A stretch of DNA of 64,000 bases from Nocardioides sp. TF02-7 (GCF_022437945.1 NZ_CP092535.1:4576001-4640000), one strand, 5' to 3'. Counted from the first letter of the stretch, positions 1 to 10,747 are shown. Notes: generated by a model not told the origin, from the sequence alone. Numbers and translations are program-made.

Positions 1-1542
1 ATCGGCTGCTTGATCTCCTCGAAGTCCGAGTCGGCCCACGCGTGGCCGCGGGCGTGGATCTCGGGGCCGGACGACACCTTCCCGGAGACGGAGTCGACGA
101 CGACGATCACCGAGATGAAGCCCTCCTCACCGAGGATCCGGCGGTCCTTGAGCTCGGTCTCGGTGACGTCGCCGATCGACTGGCCGTCCACGAAGACGTA
201 GCCGGCGTCGACCTTGCCGGCGACCTTCGCGACACCGTCGACGAGGTCGACGACCATGCCGTCCTCGGCGTAGACGACGTTCTCGACACCGGTCTCCTTG
301 GCCAGCGCGCCGTTGGCGAGCATGTGCCGGATCTCGCCGTGCACCGGCAGCACGTTGCGCGGCCGCACGATGTTGTAGCAGTAGAGGAGCTCACCGGCGC
401 TGGCGTGGCCGCTGACGTGCACGAGCGCGTTGCCCTTGTGCACGATGTTGGCGCCCCACCGGGCCAGACCGTTGATCACGCGGTAGACCGCGTTCTCGTT
501 GCCGGGGATCAGGCTGGAGGCCAGCACGACCGTGTCGCCGGACTCGAGGTGGACGAAGTTGTGGGTGCGGTTGGCGATCCGCGCGAGGGCGCTCATCGGC
601 TCGCCCTGCGACCCGGTCGAGATCAGCACCTGGCGCTCGGGGGGGCAGGTCGGCCAGCTCCTTGGCCTCGACCATCACGCCGGGCGGGATGGTGAGGTAG
701 CCGAGGTCGCGGGCGATCCCCATGTTGCGCACCATCGACCGCCCGACGAACGCGACCTTGCGCCCGTGGGCGACGGCGGTGTCGAGGATCTGCTGCACGC
801 GGTGCACGTGGGAGGCGAAGCAGGCGACGATGATCCGCTGGCCGGCGTCGCGGAAGACCTGGTCGAGGACCGGGGTGATCTTCTTCTCCTGGGTGGTGAA
901 CCCCGGCACCTCGGCGTTGGTGGAGTCGGTCAGGAAGAGGTCGACGCCCTCCTCCCCCAGCCGGGCGAACGCGCGCAGGTCGGTGATCCGGCCGTCGAGC
1001 GGCAGCTGGTCCATCTTGAAGTCGCCCGTGTGCAGCACCATCCCGGCGCCGGTGCGGATCGCCACCGCGAGCGCGTCGGGGATCGAGTGGTTGACCGCGA
1101 CGAACTCGAGGTCGAACGGGCCGAAGCTGACCCGGTCGCCCTCCTTGACCGTCTGGAACGCGGTCTGCTTGAGCCGGTGCTCCCGGATCTTGCCGTTGAC
1201 CAGGGCCAGCGTCAGCTCGGAGCCGACCAGCGGGATGTCCGGGCGCTCGCGGAGCAGGTACGGCGTCGCGCCGATGTGGTCCTCGTGACCGTGGGTCAGC
1301 ACCAGGGCCTCGACGGCGTCGAGGCGGTCGCGGATCGGCGCGAAGTCGGGGAGGATCAGGTCGACGCCGGGGTGGTGCTCGTCGGGGAAGAGCACGCCGC
1401 AGTCGACGATCAGCAGGCGGCCGTCGTACTCGAAGACGGTCATGTTGCGGCCGACCTCGCCGAGGCCGCCGAGCGGGATGACGCGCAGGCCGCCCTTCGG
1501 CAGCTCCGGCGGCGGGCCGAGCTCGGGGTGCGCGTGGCTCAT
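1..1542 (-). CDS. rnj: Ribonuclease J (3' end outside window, one frameshift)
   Basis: Metallo-beta-lactamase/beta-CASP ribonuclease that processes and degrades RNA in the cytoplasm using a dinuclear zinc site. The N-terminus reads GGLGEVGRNM, typical of RNase J, and the metal motif THGHEDH follows near residue 80. The frame breaks at a seven-G run (639-645). Removing one G restores STGSQGE and the downstream beta-CASP region, which runs off the left edge of the window, so at least 514 residues are expected. The ATG overlaps the dapA stop by 4 bp (ATGA), so it is translationally coupled to dapA, the usual actinobacterial order. The frameshift is probably a sequence error. Confidence 0.95.
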
Positions 1543-2435
1543 GCGACGACCTCGACGCCGGCGGCCTCGAGCCCGGCCCGGAGGGCGGCGAGCTCGGTGT
1601 CGTCGAGCTCGACCTGCGGGGACCGCACGCGGCGGTTGTCGAGGACACCGGTGAGCTGCAGGGCGGCCTTCGCCGCGGTCGCGCCGTAGTTGGGGGCACC
1701 CATGATCGCCTCGATCGCCGGCTGCATGCCGGCGTAGGTGTCGAGCGCGGCGGCCGGGTCGCCGTGGTGGAACGCCTCGAGCATCTGCCGCAGCCGGTCG
1801 CCGAGCACGTGGCCGACGACCGAGACGAAGCCGACCGCGCCGTGGGCCAGCCAGGCCAGGTTGAGCGCGTCGTCGCCGGAGTAGATCGCGTAGCCGAGGT
1901 CGAGCAGCCGGGTGCCGCGGGCGAGGTCGCCGGTGGCCTCCTTGACGGCGACGACGGTGTCCCAGGCAGCGGCCTCGCGGTAGACGTCGAGACCGATCGT
2001 CGTGCCGGTGCGGCCCGGCACGTCGTAGAGCATCACCGGCACGTCCGTGGCCGCGGCGACCTGGCGGAAGTGCTCGACGAGCCCACGCTGGGCCGGCTTG
2101 CTGTAGTACGGCGTCACCAGGAGCAGACCGTCGGCGCCGACCTTCTCGGCCTGCCGGGCCAGCTCGAGGGACGTGCGGGTGTCGTTGGTGCCGACCCCGG
2201 CGACCAGCGTGACGCCGGGCCCCACGGCGTCGCGGACCGCGGCGAGGACCTCGCCGTCCTCGGCGACGGTCGTCGTCGGCGACTCACCGGTCGTGCCCGA
2301 CACGACGATCCCGTCGTGCCCGTGGTCGACGAGGTGGCGCGCAACCTTCTGGGCCCCCTGGACGTCAACAGTGTTGTCCTCCCGCATGGGGGTGACCATC
2401 GCGGTCAGCACGGTGCCGAAGGGAGGCGAAGTCAT
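1539..2435 (-). CDS. dapA: 4-hydroxy-tetrahydrodipicolinate synthase
   Basis: Condenses pyruvate with aspartate semialdehyde in the diaminopimelate/lysine pathway. The intact 298-residue protein is a TIM barrel of normal family length. Visible motifs are SGTTGESPT (pyruvate-carboxylate binding), YYSKP, the tyrosine in LYDVPGRT and the Schiff-base lysine in VAVKEATGD. It is the first gene of the dapA-rnj pair. A TAGCCT -10 box ends six bases before the ATG with no room for a ribosome binding site, so the mRNA is probably leaderless. Confidence 0.97.
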   Translation of the reverse strand: MTSPPFGTVLTAMVTPMREDNTVDVQGAQKVARHLVDHGHDGIVVSGTTGESPTTTVAEDGEVLAAVRDAVGPGVTLVAGVGTNDTRTSLELARQAEKVGADGLLLVTPYYSKPAQRGLVEHFRQVAAATDVPVMLYDVPGRTGTTIGLDVYREAAAWDTVVAVKEATGDLARGTRLLDLGYAIYSGDDALNLAWLAHGAVGFVSVVGHVLGDRLRQMLEAFHHGDPAAALDTYAGMQPAIEAIMGAPNYGATAAKAALQLTGVLDNRRVRSPQVELDDTELAALRAGLEAAGVEVVA

Positions 2436-2441
2436 GGGTCA

Positions 2442-2447
2442 AGGCTA
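2442..2447 (-). promoter_or_regulatory. Probable -10 box of leaderless dapA transcript
   Basis: TAGCCT on the minus strand, six bases before the dapA ATG at 2435. The TANNNT-N6/7-start pattern recurs before nine other genes in this window, so it is more than a chance match. Confidence 0.6.
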
Positions 2448-2583
2448 TCCCCTGCGGCGCGTGCGCCCGCCGACCCGGGGCCGTGCCGCCGCCGGCGACG
2501 GCGCGCGATCGGCGGTAATGACCCGGCCGCGGGCGTCGGGTGATGTAATCCGGACGCACATTCGATCGGGGAGGATCCACGCG

Positions 2584-4150
2584 TTGTCCATCACTGCTGC
2601 CTGCCGGTACGTCGGCCTCGCGCTCCTGGCGGTCGCGACGGCGCTGCTCGCGTCGCTGACGGGACCGACCGACGCCGACAGCGGCCCGCAGGCGGCGGCG
2701 GCCGCAGCCGCCGCCCCCGACCGGCGGCCCAACATCGTGCTGATCCTCACCGACGACATGCGCAAGGACGAGCTGCGCTTCATGCCGAACGTGCAGCGGC
2801 TGCTGGTCGCGCAGGGCACGACCTACACCGGCGCCCTTTCGCCGAACCCGCTCTGCTGCCCCCGCGCGGGCGGAGATCCTCACCGGGCAGTACGGCCACA
2901 ACAGCGGCGTCCAGACCAACCGGGGCCGGTGGGGCGGCTACCAGAGCCTCCGCCAGCCGGACAACACGATCGCCACCTGGCTGCAGGACGCCGGCTACCT
3001 CACCTCCCACCACGGCAAGTACCTGAACCTGTACCAGCTCGAGGCCTCGCCCACGGAGCGGGGCTGGACGGTCTGGGACACCCAGGTCCGGGGCACGTAC
3101 ACCTACGACAAGCGCGCGATCTTCGTCGACGGCGACACCTACCGCAACCGCTACATCTCCGGCATCATCGCCGCGCGCAGCAACCGCGCGATCACCCGGT
3201 TCGCGAAGGCCGACCAGCCGTTCTTCACCGTCGTCAACCACGTCGCCCCCCACAACGCGGCCGAAGCCGAGGACGGCGACGCCTGGGGACTGCCCGTCGC
3301 CCAGCGCAAGTACCGCCGCCACTACGCCCGGCTGCGGCCGACGTCCGCGCACAAGCCGTCGTACCTCGAGAAGGACGTCTCCGACCTCCCGAGCGACCTC
3401 CGACGCCACTCCACCACCCACCGGCGGATGACCCAGTTCGCCCGGGCCCGCGCACGGGCCCTGCGCTCGGCCGACGACGCGGTCGCCTCCACGATCCGCC
3501 GGCTGAAGCGGCTCGGCGAGCTCGACAACACCTACGTCGTGTTCGCCTCCGACAACGGCTTCCTCCTCGGCGAGCACCGGCTGCGCGGCAAGGACCTGCC
3601 GTTCGACGAGGCGCTCGAGATCCCGCTGGTCGTGCGGGGCCCCGGCGTCGCCCGCGGCGCCCGGGTGCACGAGCCGGTGACCCTGGTGGACCTCACGGCC
3701 ACCTTCCTCGACTGGGCCGGGGGCGTGGAGCCCGGGCGGACCCTCGACGGCCTCAGCCTGCGCCGGTTGACGCGCGGCAGCCGCGACACCCTCCCGATCC
3801 AGATCGGCGACACCGTCGCCGACGCGACCCCGGGCTGGCGGTACTGGGGGGTCACCACGCGCCGCTACCTCTACGCGGTGCACGCCGGGAGGCCCAGCAC
3901 CGGTGTCCTCTTCGACCGGTTGCGGGACCCGCACGCCCTCGTCAACCGCCTCTACGACCCGGCGTACACCCACATCCGCGCCGAGCTGGAGCGTCGCAGC
4001 TCGCAGCTCATCCGGTGCAACGGGCAGAAGAGCTGCAACCAGGCGTTCGGGCCGCTCGCGGGGCCGAAGCCCTGGGCCGGCGGCCGGCCCGCCGAGCCGC
4101 GCCCGGCGGTCCCGCCGCCGGGCATGCAGCCCTCCGGCGACCACTACTGA
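2584..4150 (+). CDS. Secreted sulfatase, N-acetylglucosamine-6-sulfatase-like (one frameshift)
   Basis: S1-family sulfatase hydrolysing sulfate esters, probably exported. The TTG start at 2584 follows a GGGGAGG ribosome binding site and opens a hydrophobic signal segment (CRYVGLALLAVATALLAS) and an Ala-rich stretch. The metal-binding NIVLILTDD follows, then the formylglycine motif CCPAR. That motif is split by an extra C in the C5 run 2859-2863; removing one C restores LCCPARAEILTG and a protein of about 522 residues. Downstream are GKYLN, VFASDNG and GKDLPFDE, typical of this group. Activity would need a formylglycine-generating enzyme, which is not in this window. Confidence 0.85.
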
Positions 4151-4173
4151 CCGCCCCTGGCGCCGCCGGTCGG

Positions 4174-5111
4174 TCACACGTGGGGCATGACCTCCTCGGC
4201 CACCAGGTGCAGGTGGTCGAGGTCGGCGAGGTCGAGGACCTGGAGGTAGACGCGCTGGGCGCCGGCCTCGGCGTAGGTGCCGATCTTGTCGACGACCTCC
4301 TGCGGGGTGCCGGCGAGCCCGTTGGTCCGCAGCTCGTCGACCTCCCGGCCGATCGCACCCGCCCGGCGGGCGATCTCTGCCTCGTCCGTGCCGACGCAGA
4401 GCACCAGCGCGTTGGACCAGGTCAGCGAGGAGGGGTCGCGACCGACGTCCTCGCAGGCGGCGCGCACCCGGCCGAACTGCTCGCGGGTCGTGTCCACGTC
4501 GACGAAGGGCAGGTTGAACTCGTCGGCGTACGCCGCCGCCAGGGCGGGCGTGCGCTTCTTGCCCAGCCCGCCGACCAGGACAGGCGGGCCGCCCCGGCGG
4601 CCACCGTCCTGCACCGGCTTGGGCAGCGCGGGCGAGTCCGCCAGCCGGTAGTGCCGCCCCTCGAAGTCGTAGCGCTCCCCGCCGGGGTCGCCCACAGCCC
4701 GGTGACCAGCTCGAGCTGTTCCGCGAACCGCTCGAAGCGCTCGCCGGTGCCGGGGAACGGGACCCCGTAGGCGGTGTGCTCGCCCTCGAACCAACCGGCG
4801 CCGAGGCCGAGCTCCACCCGGCCGCCGCTCATCTGGTCGACCTGGGCGACCTGGATGGCGAGCACGCCAGGGTGCCGGAAGGTGGCGCTGGTCATCAGCG
4901 TGCCGAGCCGGATCGTGCTGGTGTCCCGGGCGAGACCGGCGAGCGTCGTCCACGCGTCGGTCGGTCCGGGCAGCCCGTCCCCGCCCATCGTCAGGTAGTG
5001 GTCGGACCGGAAGAAGGCGCCGTAGCCGAGCTGCTCGGCGGTGCGGGCGACCGCGAGCAGGTCGTCGTACGAGGCACCCTGCTGGGGTTCGGTGAAGACT
5101 CTGAGCTCCAT
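4174..5111 (-). CDS. LLM-class F420-dependent oxidoreductase (one frameshift)
   Basis: Luciferase-like monooxygenase-fold enzyme, probably using coenzyme F420 like many actinobacterial homologues. The N-terminus ELRVFTEPQQGASYDDLLAVARTAE, the segment FFRSDHY, IRLGTLMTSATFRHP and GAGWFEGEH are classic for the family. One base appears missing near 4677-4687; restoring it joins LWATP to GERYDFEG and gives about 312 residues, the normal length. Its ATG at 5111 lies close to the end of folA. The substrate cannot be told from sequence. Confidence 0.85.
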
Positions 5112-5116
5112 GGCTC

Positions 5117-5647
5117 CTAGCCTTCCAGACGCCTCCTGACCGCCTCCTCCGTGCGCCGCCACCACACGATCTCGAACCCGTCGCGCGGCTCCCGCCGCAC
5201 CTCCTGCCACTCGGTGCGGTCGAAACCAGGGTAGAACGTGTCGCCCTCCGGGCTCAGGTGGATCTCGCTGATCACCTGCTCGTCGGCGAACGGCAGCGCC
5301 GCCGCGTAGACCGCCGCACCGCCGGCGACCATCACCTGCCGGTCCGCCGGGGTGCCGTCGAGCAGCCGGTCCGCGAGCGCGAGGGCCTCGGTGACGCTGT
5401 GGGCGACGTGGACCCCCTCGTCGGACCAGCCGGTGTCGCCGGTGAGGACGACCGTCGTGCGGCCGGGCAGCGGCCGGCCGATGCCCTCGTGCGTGGTGCG
5501 TCCCATCAGCAGCACGTGCCCGGTGGTGAGGGCCTTGAAGTGGTCCCAGTCGGCCTGGATCTTCCACGGGATGCCCCGCGCCGCGCCGATCACGCCGTTG
5601 TCCGCCACCGCGGCGACCATCGTCACCGGCCTGCCGCCCGGGGTCAT
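5117..5647 (-). CDS. folA: Dihydrofolate reductase
   Basis: Reduces dihydrofolate to tetrahydrofolate with NADPH and works with the nearby thymidylate synthase. The 176-residue protein carries VAAVADNGVIG, the substrate-loop IPWKIQADWDHFK, MGRTTHEGIG, VMVAGGAAVY and the C-terminal TFYPGFD. The chosen ATG at 5647 gives a short extension MTPGGRPVT; an internal ATG at 5620 would begin directly at VAAVADN. The gene is divergent from the lipoprotein gene at 5690, with only 42 bp between them. Confidence 0.93.
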   Translation of the reverse strand: MTPGGRPVTMVAAVADNGVIGAARGIPWKIQADWDHFKALTTGHVLLMGRTTHEGIGRPLPGRTTVVLTGDTGWSDEGVHVAHSVTEALALADRLLDGTPADRQVMVAGGAAVYAAALPFADEQVISEIHLSPEGDTFYPGFDRTEWQEVRREPRDGFEIVWWRRTEEAVRRRLEG

Positions 5648-5689
5648 CCGGTGGCGCCGATCGGGGAATCGGTGGACACTCGCGCAGTC

Positions 5690-6576
5690 ATGGGACGAAG
5701 CCTGCCATCCGCGGTCGTGGCGCTGCTGCTCGCCACGACGGCGGCGTGCTCGACGGAGGGCTCCGACGTCGACGAGCCCCGCGGCGGCGCCGAGGAGTCG
5801 CCGTCGGTGGTCGTGGTGCCTCCGTCGACGCCGAGCGGCCGGGTGGAGGCCGAGCTGCTGCAGTACTCCCGCGACGCCGCCCGGCACCGGATCCAGGTGT
5901 GGCTCGACAACGGCACCGGCGAGGACGTCGAGCCGACGCGGATCGTCTACGACGACCCCCGCCTGTCCCGCCCGATCCGCGCGCAGCGGCTGCGCACCGC
6001 CCCCCGCCGGGCTGCGCCGCGGCTACCCGCTGCCGCTGCCCGAGCCGCGCTGCGCCGACGTGCCGGCCCGGGACCCGGTGGTCGTCGTGCACACCGCGTC
6101 CGGACGGCAGCCGGTGCCGGTGACCGATCCGGTCGACGTCGTCGGCCAGTACGTCGCAGCGCGCTGCTTCGAGGTCGATGTACGCCGGCTGGTCGACCTG
6201 CGCTGGGCGGACACGGTCCCCGCGCGGGACGGCATCGGCACGCTGACCCTGGTGGCGACGCCGACCGGACGGCCCGGAGCGGTCGAGGTCGTCGAGGTGG
6301 GAGGGACGCCGGTCTTCGGGCCCCCGCCCGGGGAGTCGTGGACGATCCGCGCCCGGGTCGAGGCCTCCGACCCGCCCCCGCCGCTTCGCGCTGCCCGTCA
6401 CGCCGGTGCGCTGCGACAGCCACGCCTTCCTCGAGGCGGGCGGCGCGACCGCCTTCCGGCTCACCCTCCGGGTGGGCGGTCGCACCGGGCGGTTCGTGCT
6501 CCGGATGTCACCCGCGGGTGGGCGGGCCGCGATCGACCACGGCCTCGAGACCTGCCACCTCGGCCGCGACGGCTGA
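5690..6576 (+). CDS. Putative lipoprotein of unknown function (two frameshifts)
   Basis: I do not recognise a family. The ATG at 5690 opens a signal peptide (VVALLLATTAACS) with a lipobox-like cysteine near residue 20, then an acidic Ser/Pro linker and a beta-rich region (about 295 residues when repaired). Extra C bases in the run 6000-6005 and near 6375-6382 break the frame. After repair the ending is RAAIDHGLETCHLGRDG with conserved-looking cysteines. It is divergent from folA and convergent with thyA. Confidence 0.7.
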
Positions 6577-6604
6577 GCTCGCCGTCCGGGCCGGGCCCCT
6601 CCTG

Positions 6605-7399
6605 TCAGACCGCGATCGGCGCCTTGATCGCCGGGTGCGGGTCGTAGCCCTCGACCCGGACGTGCTCGAGGTCGAAGGCGTCGATCTCCGTGATCGACGG
6701 GTCGAGCCACAGCGTCGGCAGCGGCCGCGGGTCGCGGGTCAGCTGGAGCCGCGCCTGCTCGAGGTGGTTGGAGTAGAGGTGGGCGTCGCCGAGCGTGTGC
6801 ACGAAGTCGCCGACGCGCAGGCCCGTGACCTGCGCGACCATGTGGGTCAGCAGCGCGTAGGACGCGATGTTGAACGGCACGCCGAGGAACACGTCGGCCG
6901 AGCGCTGGTAGAGCTGGCAGCTGAGCCGCCCGTCGGCGACGTAGAACTGGAAGAGCGTGTGGCACGGCGCCAGCGCCATCTGCGGGATGTCGGCGGGGTT
7001 CCACGCCGAGACGACGTGGCGGCGGCTGTCGGGGTCGGTGCGGAGCTGGTCGACCACCTGGGCGAGCTGGTCGATGTGCTGCCCGTCGGGTGCCGGCCAC
7101 GACCGCCACTGGGCGCCGTAGACCGGGCCGAGGTCGCCGTCGTCGTCGGCCCACTCGTCCCAGATGGTGACGCCGCGGTCCTGCAGCCACTTGACGTTGG
7201 TGTCGCCGCGGAGGAACCACAGCAGCTCGGCGAACACCGACCGGGTGTGCACCTTCTTGGTCGTCACCAGCGGGAAGCCCTCGCCGAGGTCGAACCGCAT
7301 CTGGTGGCCGAACACGCTGAGCGTCCCGGTGCCGGTGCGGTCGCCCTTCGCCACGCCCTCGTCGAGGATCCGGCGGACGAGATCGAGGTAGGCCTGCAC
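6605..7399 (-). CDS. thyA: Thymidylate synthase
   Basis: Methylates dUMP to dTMP using methylene-tetrahydrofolate, producing the dihydrofolate that the neighbouring folA recycles. The intact 264-residue protein is of standard length. It has GDRTGTGT, the catalytic cysteine in LAPCHTLFQFY, the dUMP-binding QRSADVFLGVPFN and the C-terminal IKAPIAV. The start is GTG at 7399. This is the classical ThyA, not the flavin-dependent ThyX common in actinobacteria. Confidence 0.97.
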   Translation of the reverse strand: MQAYLDLVRRILDEGVAKGDRTGTGTLSVFGHQMRFDLGEGFPLVTTKKVHTRSVFAELLWFLRGDTNVKWLQDRGVTIWDEWADDDGDLGPVYGAQWRSWPAPDGQHIDQLAQVVDQLRTDPDSRRHVVSAWNPADIPQMALAPCHTLFQFYVADGRLSCQLYQRSADVFLGVPFNIASYALLTHMVAQVTGLRVGDFVHTLGDAHLYSNHLEQARLQLTRDPRPLPTLWLDPSITEIDAFDLEHVRVEGYDPHPAIKAPIAV

Positions 7400-7409
7400 G
7401 GCGGTCAGC

Positions 7410-7680
7410 CTACGCGCTGAGCGACATCGGTCCGTACACCTCGCGGTCGAGCTCGAAGAGGGTGACGGCGGCGACGCCCTCGTCGGCGAGGGGCGGACCA
7501 GGTCTCGCCGATCCACGACTCGGCGTCGGCCTGGCTGGCGAACCGGCGGTCGCCGTACTCCTCGGCGGCGGGCCCGGTGAGCTCGACCTCGGTGCCGGCG
7601 GCGTCCTCGAGGCGCCACCACCAGGGCCGCTCGGCCGGGGACGGCTGTCGGAAGATCGGGGGCGGGTCGGGGAGGTTCAC
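7410..7680 (-). CDS. Small conserved hypothetical protein (one frameshift)
   Basis: About 89 residues after removing one base from the G run 7490-7493; no known family. The start GTG at 7680 overlaps the gcvT stop by 4 bp (GTGA), so it is probably translated with gcvT. Its sequence is acidic and aromatic (PWWWRLED, ADAESWIGETW) and repaired it ends LFELDREVYGPMSLSA. The repaired stop lies 11 bp before the thyA start. Confidence 0.65.
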
Positions 7681-8798
7681 GACTCACGCACCTGGGTCCG
7701 GACGAACGGCGGTCGGGTGACCTGGAACGTCTCGCGGCGGCCGCGGACGTCGACCGCGACCTCGGCGTCGTCGGCGACGACCGACGCCACCAGCGCCAGG
7801 CCGATCCCCTTGCGCAGGGTCGGCGAGAACGTGCCGGAGGTGATCTCGCCCAGCAGCACGTCGGGCACCAGGCTCACCGACATGTGCGGGCGGGGGGATC
7901 GCCCGCCCGGCCGCGACCAGCCCGACGAGTCGGCGCCGCGGCCCCTTCTCCTTCTCCGCGAGCAGCACGTCCCGGCCCCAGAACTCCGGCTTCGACCACC
8001 CGACGGCCCACCCGAGCCGCGCCTCGTTGGGGGTGACCTCGGGCCCGATGTCCCTGACCGTGCAACGGGTAGCCCATCTCGGTGCGCAGCGTGTCACGGG
8101 CACCGAGGCCGCACGGCACGATGCCGTGCTCCGCACCCGCCTCCAGCAGCGCGTCCCACAGCTCGACGGCGACCTCGGCGGGGGCGATCAGCTCGTAGCC
8201 CCGCTCCCCCGTGTAGCCCGTGCGGCACACCGTCAGCCGCCGGCCGCCGAGCTCGGCGTCGACGAAGCTCATGTACTCGTGGCCGACCGGCAGGCCCACC
8301 GCCGACAGCACCTCGTCCGACCGCGGACCCTGGACGGCGAGCACCGCCTGCTCGTGGTGGTGGTCCGTGACCGTCACCCCGTCCGGCAGCTCGGCGACCA
8401 GGCGGCGGACGACCTCGGCGCTGTTGGCCGCGTTGGGCACCAGCAGCACGTCGTCGTCGCCCTCGAGGTAGGCGATGACGTCGTCGACGATGCCGCCGGT
8501 CGCCGGGTCGCAGCAGAGCGTGTACTGGGCCTTCCCGGGGCGGATCCGGCCGAGGTCGTTGGTCAGCGTGCGGTTCACGTACGCCGCCGCCCCCGCTGCC
8601 GCGCACGGCCACCTTGCCGAGGTGGCTGACGTCGAAGACGCCGACCCCCTCGCGCACCGCGGTGTGCTCCTTGACGACACCGGTCGGGTACTCCAGCGGC
8701 ATCTCCCAGCCGCCGAACTCCGCGAGCTTGGCGCCGGCCGCGACGTGCCGTTCGTGCAGCGGCGAGTGGGACAGTGCGGGAGGGCTCGCGTCGGGCAT
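7677..8798 (-). CDS. gcvT: Glycine cleavage system aminomethyltransferase, T protein (three frameshifts)
   Basis: Transfers the methylene group of glycine from lipoylated H protein to tetrahydrofolate. Recognisable segments in order are LHERHVAAGAKLAEFGGWEMP, GVFDVSHLGKV, QYTLCCDPATGGIVDDV, the folate-binding FVDAELGG and RTGYTGERGYEL, and the C-terminal GEITSGTFSPTLRKGIGLA. Three extra bases (C5 8590-8594, CCC 8052-8054, G6 7892-7897) split it; repair gives about 373 residues, the family length. It diverges from pepA, and both genes look leaderless. Confidence 0.93.
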
Positions 8799-8805
8799 GG
8801 CGGCG

Positions 8806-8811
8806 AATCTA
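8806..8811 (-). promoter_or_regulatory. Probable -10 box of leaderless gcvT transcript
   Basis: TAGATT on the minus strand, seven bases before the gcvT ATG at 8798, with no purine-rich ribosome site between. It lies back to back with the pepA -10 box in a 40-bp divergent promoter region. Confidence 0.6.
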
Positions 8812-8826
8812 CCCCCGCGCTGTGTC

Positions 8827-8832
8827 TATCCT
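8827..8832 (+). promoter_or_regulatory. Probable -10 box of leaderless pepA transcript
   Basis: TATCCT, six bases before the GTG at 8839. Transcription would start at or next to the start codon. The short gcvT-pepA gap leaves little room for other control elements. Confidence 0.6.
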
Positions 8833-8838
8833 GCCGCG

Positions 8839-10334
8839 GTGACGACGTACGCGCTCCGGACCGCCAGTCCCGCCAAGACCCGCGCCGAGGCGGTGGTGGT
8901 CGGCGTGCTCGCCGGTGAGGACCGGGCGCCGCGCGGCTGGCCGAAGGAGGCGAGCCCGTGGCCGACGCCTACGGCCGCCGGCTCGCGCCGCTGCTCGCCA
9001 CCGTCGGGATGACCGGCAAGCCCGGCGAGGTCGTCAAGGTCCCCACCGCGGGGACCATCGGCTCGCCGCTCCTGGTCCTCGTCGGGCTCGGCAGCGACCC
9101 CGATGCCCTCGCCGTCCGGCGGGCCGCCGGCGCCGCCGCCCGGGCGGTCACCAACGCGGCGACGGTCGCGCTGGCACTGCCCGCCACCACGCCCGAGCTG
9201 GTGCGGGCCGTGCTCGAGGGCTACCGGCTGGGCGGCTACACCTACTCCCGCTACAAGAGCAACGGGTCCGACACCGCACCCGCCGAGATCGTCGTCCTCT
9301 CGCCCGTCGCCCGGCGCAAGGGAGACCGCCGCCGCGTTCGACGAGGCTCAGCTCGTCGTCGACGCCGTGGTCGCCGCCCGCGACTGGGTCAACACCCCCG
9401 CCCGCGGACCTGACGCCGCCGGTCCTCGCCGACGAGGTCGTCGCAGCAGCGAAGAAGGTCCGCGGGGTGAAGGTGACGGTCCACGACGAGGCCCGGCTCA
9501 CGGAGCTGGGCTGCGGGGGGATCCTCGCGGTCGGCGCCGGGTCGGCGGCCGCGCCGCGGCTCGTGGAGCTCGAGTACCGGCCCCGCGGCGCCACCACCCA
9601 CGTCGCGCTCGTCGGCAAGGGCATCACCTTCGACTCCGGCGGGCTCACCATCAAGCCTGCGACGAGCATGCCGACGATGAAGGAGGACATGGCCGGCGCG
9701 GCGGCGGTCGTCCAGGCCGTGCTCGCCGTCGCCCGGCTGGGCCTGCCGGTGCGGGTCACCGGCGTGGCCGCCCTGGCCGAGAACATGGTCGGGGGCGCGT
9801 CGATGCGGCCCGGTGACGTGATCACGACGTACGGCGGCACGACGGTCGAGATCTCCAACACCGACGCCGAGGGGCGGCTGGTGCTCGCCGACGCGCTCGG
9901 CCGGGCGGTCGAGCGCGAGCCGGACCTGGTCGTCGACGTCGCGACGCTCACGGCCCACATGGTGCTTCGCCCTCGGCGAGCGGATCTGCGGCGTGATGGG
10001 CGACGACGCCGTGGTCGAGCAGGTGCTCGCCGCGGCGCGGGCGGCCGGCGAGGAGGCGTGGCCGATGCCGATCCCGGAGCACATGGAGGAGCGGATCCGC
10101 AGCTCGAAGATCGCCGACCTCTCCCAGCACGACTGGATCCGCTGGGGCGGCGGCCTGTTCGCGGCCGCGTTCCTCCGCTCCTTCACCGGCGGTCTGCCGT
10201 GGGCGCACCTCGACATCGCCGGGCCGGCGTTCAACAAGGGCGGCCCGACCGGCCACTGGACGTCGGGCGGCACCGGCTTCGGTGTCGCGACCCTGGTCGA
10301 GCTGGTGCGGTCGCTGGCGCCGCCGGCGGGCTGA
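8839..10334 (+). CDS. pepA: Leucyl aminopeptidase, M17 family (four frameshifts)
   Basis: Di-metal cytosolic aminopeptidase that removes N-terminal residues from peptides. The C-terminal catalytic half shows VGKGITFDSGG, the metal-site KEDMAGAAAV, MVGGASMRPGDV and the hallmark NTDAEGRL; the arginine of that motif and the aspartates are intact. Frame breaks lie near 8930-8940, 9319-9322, 9400-9404 and 9962-9968. Repair gives about 498 residues, normal for M17. The GTG start at 8839 is set by the adjacent -10 box. Confidence 0.93.
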
Positions 10335-10363
10335 GCCGGTCGCGCTGGTCGCGCCGGGGCTCG

Positions 10364-10747
10364 CTACTCCGCCAGCGGCGGCCGCGCCTGCTTCTGCGCC
10401 TTGCGCACCCGCGCGTTGTAGTCGCGCATCCGCTGCGGGATCCCCACCACCGCGGCGTCGTAGGACGGCACCTGGTGGCGGTTGCAGAAGTCGTGCGCCC
10501 AGGAGACGCCCGGCACCCGACGGCGCGTCCACTCGCCGTCGTGCGCGACCAGCAGGAGCGTCACCTCGCTGACGGCCGTGCGCGGCTCGACGAACCCCTC
10601 CACCCCACGGCGGGCGGCCACCCACTCGCGCAGGTGCTGCTCGTCGACCTTGTCGGCCGCGCGCACGCGCGTCGACCCGGTGCGCGCCGCGTCCTTCGCC
10701 GGCCCGCTCATCCTCGGTCCGCGCCGGAACCGGTCCCACAACGCCAT
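10364..10747 (-). CDS. Conserved hypothetical protein, 127 aa
   Basis: An uncharacterised small protein lying between pepA and lpdA on the opposite strand. From the ATG at 10747 it reads MALWDRFRRGPRMSG, then a predicted alpha/beta region containing EPRTAVSEVTLLLVAHDGEW and a basic tail (RMRDYNARVRKAQKQARPP). No signal peptide, membrane segment or catalytic motif is visible. An upstream in-frame start would add about 38 low-complexity residues and is less likely. Confidence 0.65.
   Translation of the reverse strand: MALWDRFRRGPRMSGPAKDAARTGSTRVRAADKVDEQHLREWVAARRGVEGFVEPRTAVSEVTLLLVAHDGEWTRRRVPGVSWAHDFCNRHQVPSYDAAVVGIPQRMRDYNARVRKAQKQARPPLAE

Noticed and set aside
7677..8798. gcvT as a decayed pseudogene
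   Set aside because: Three one-base run errors with otherwise intact domains and conserved coupling to the next gene fit sequence error better than decay.
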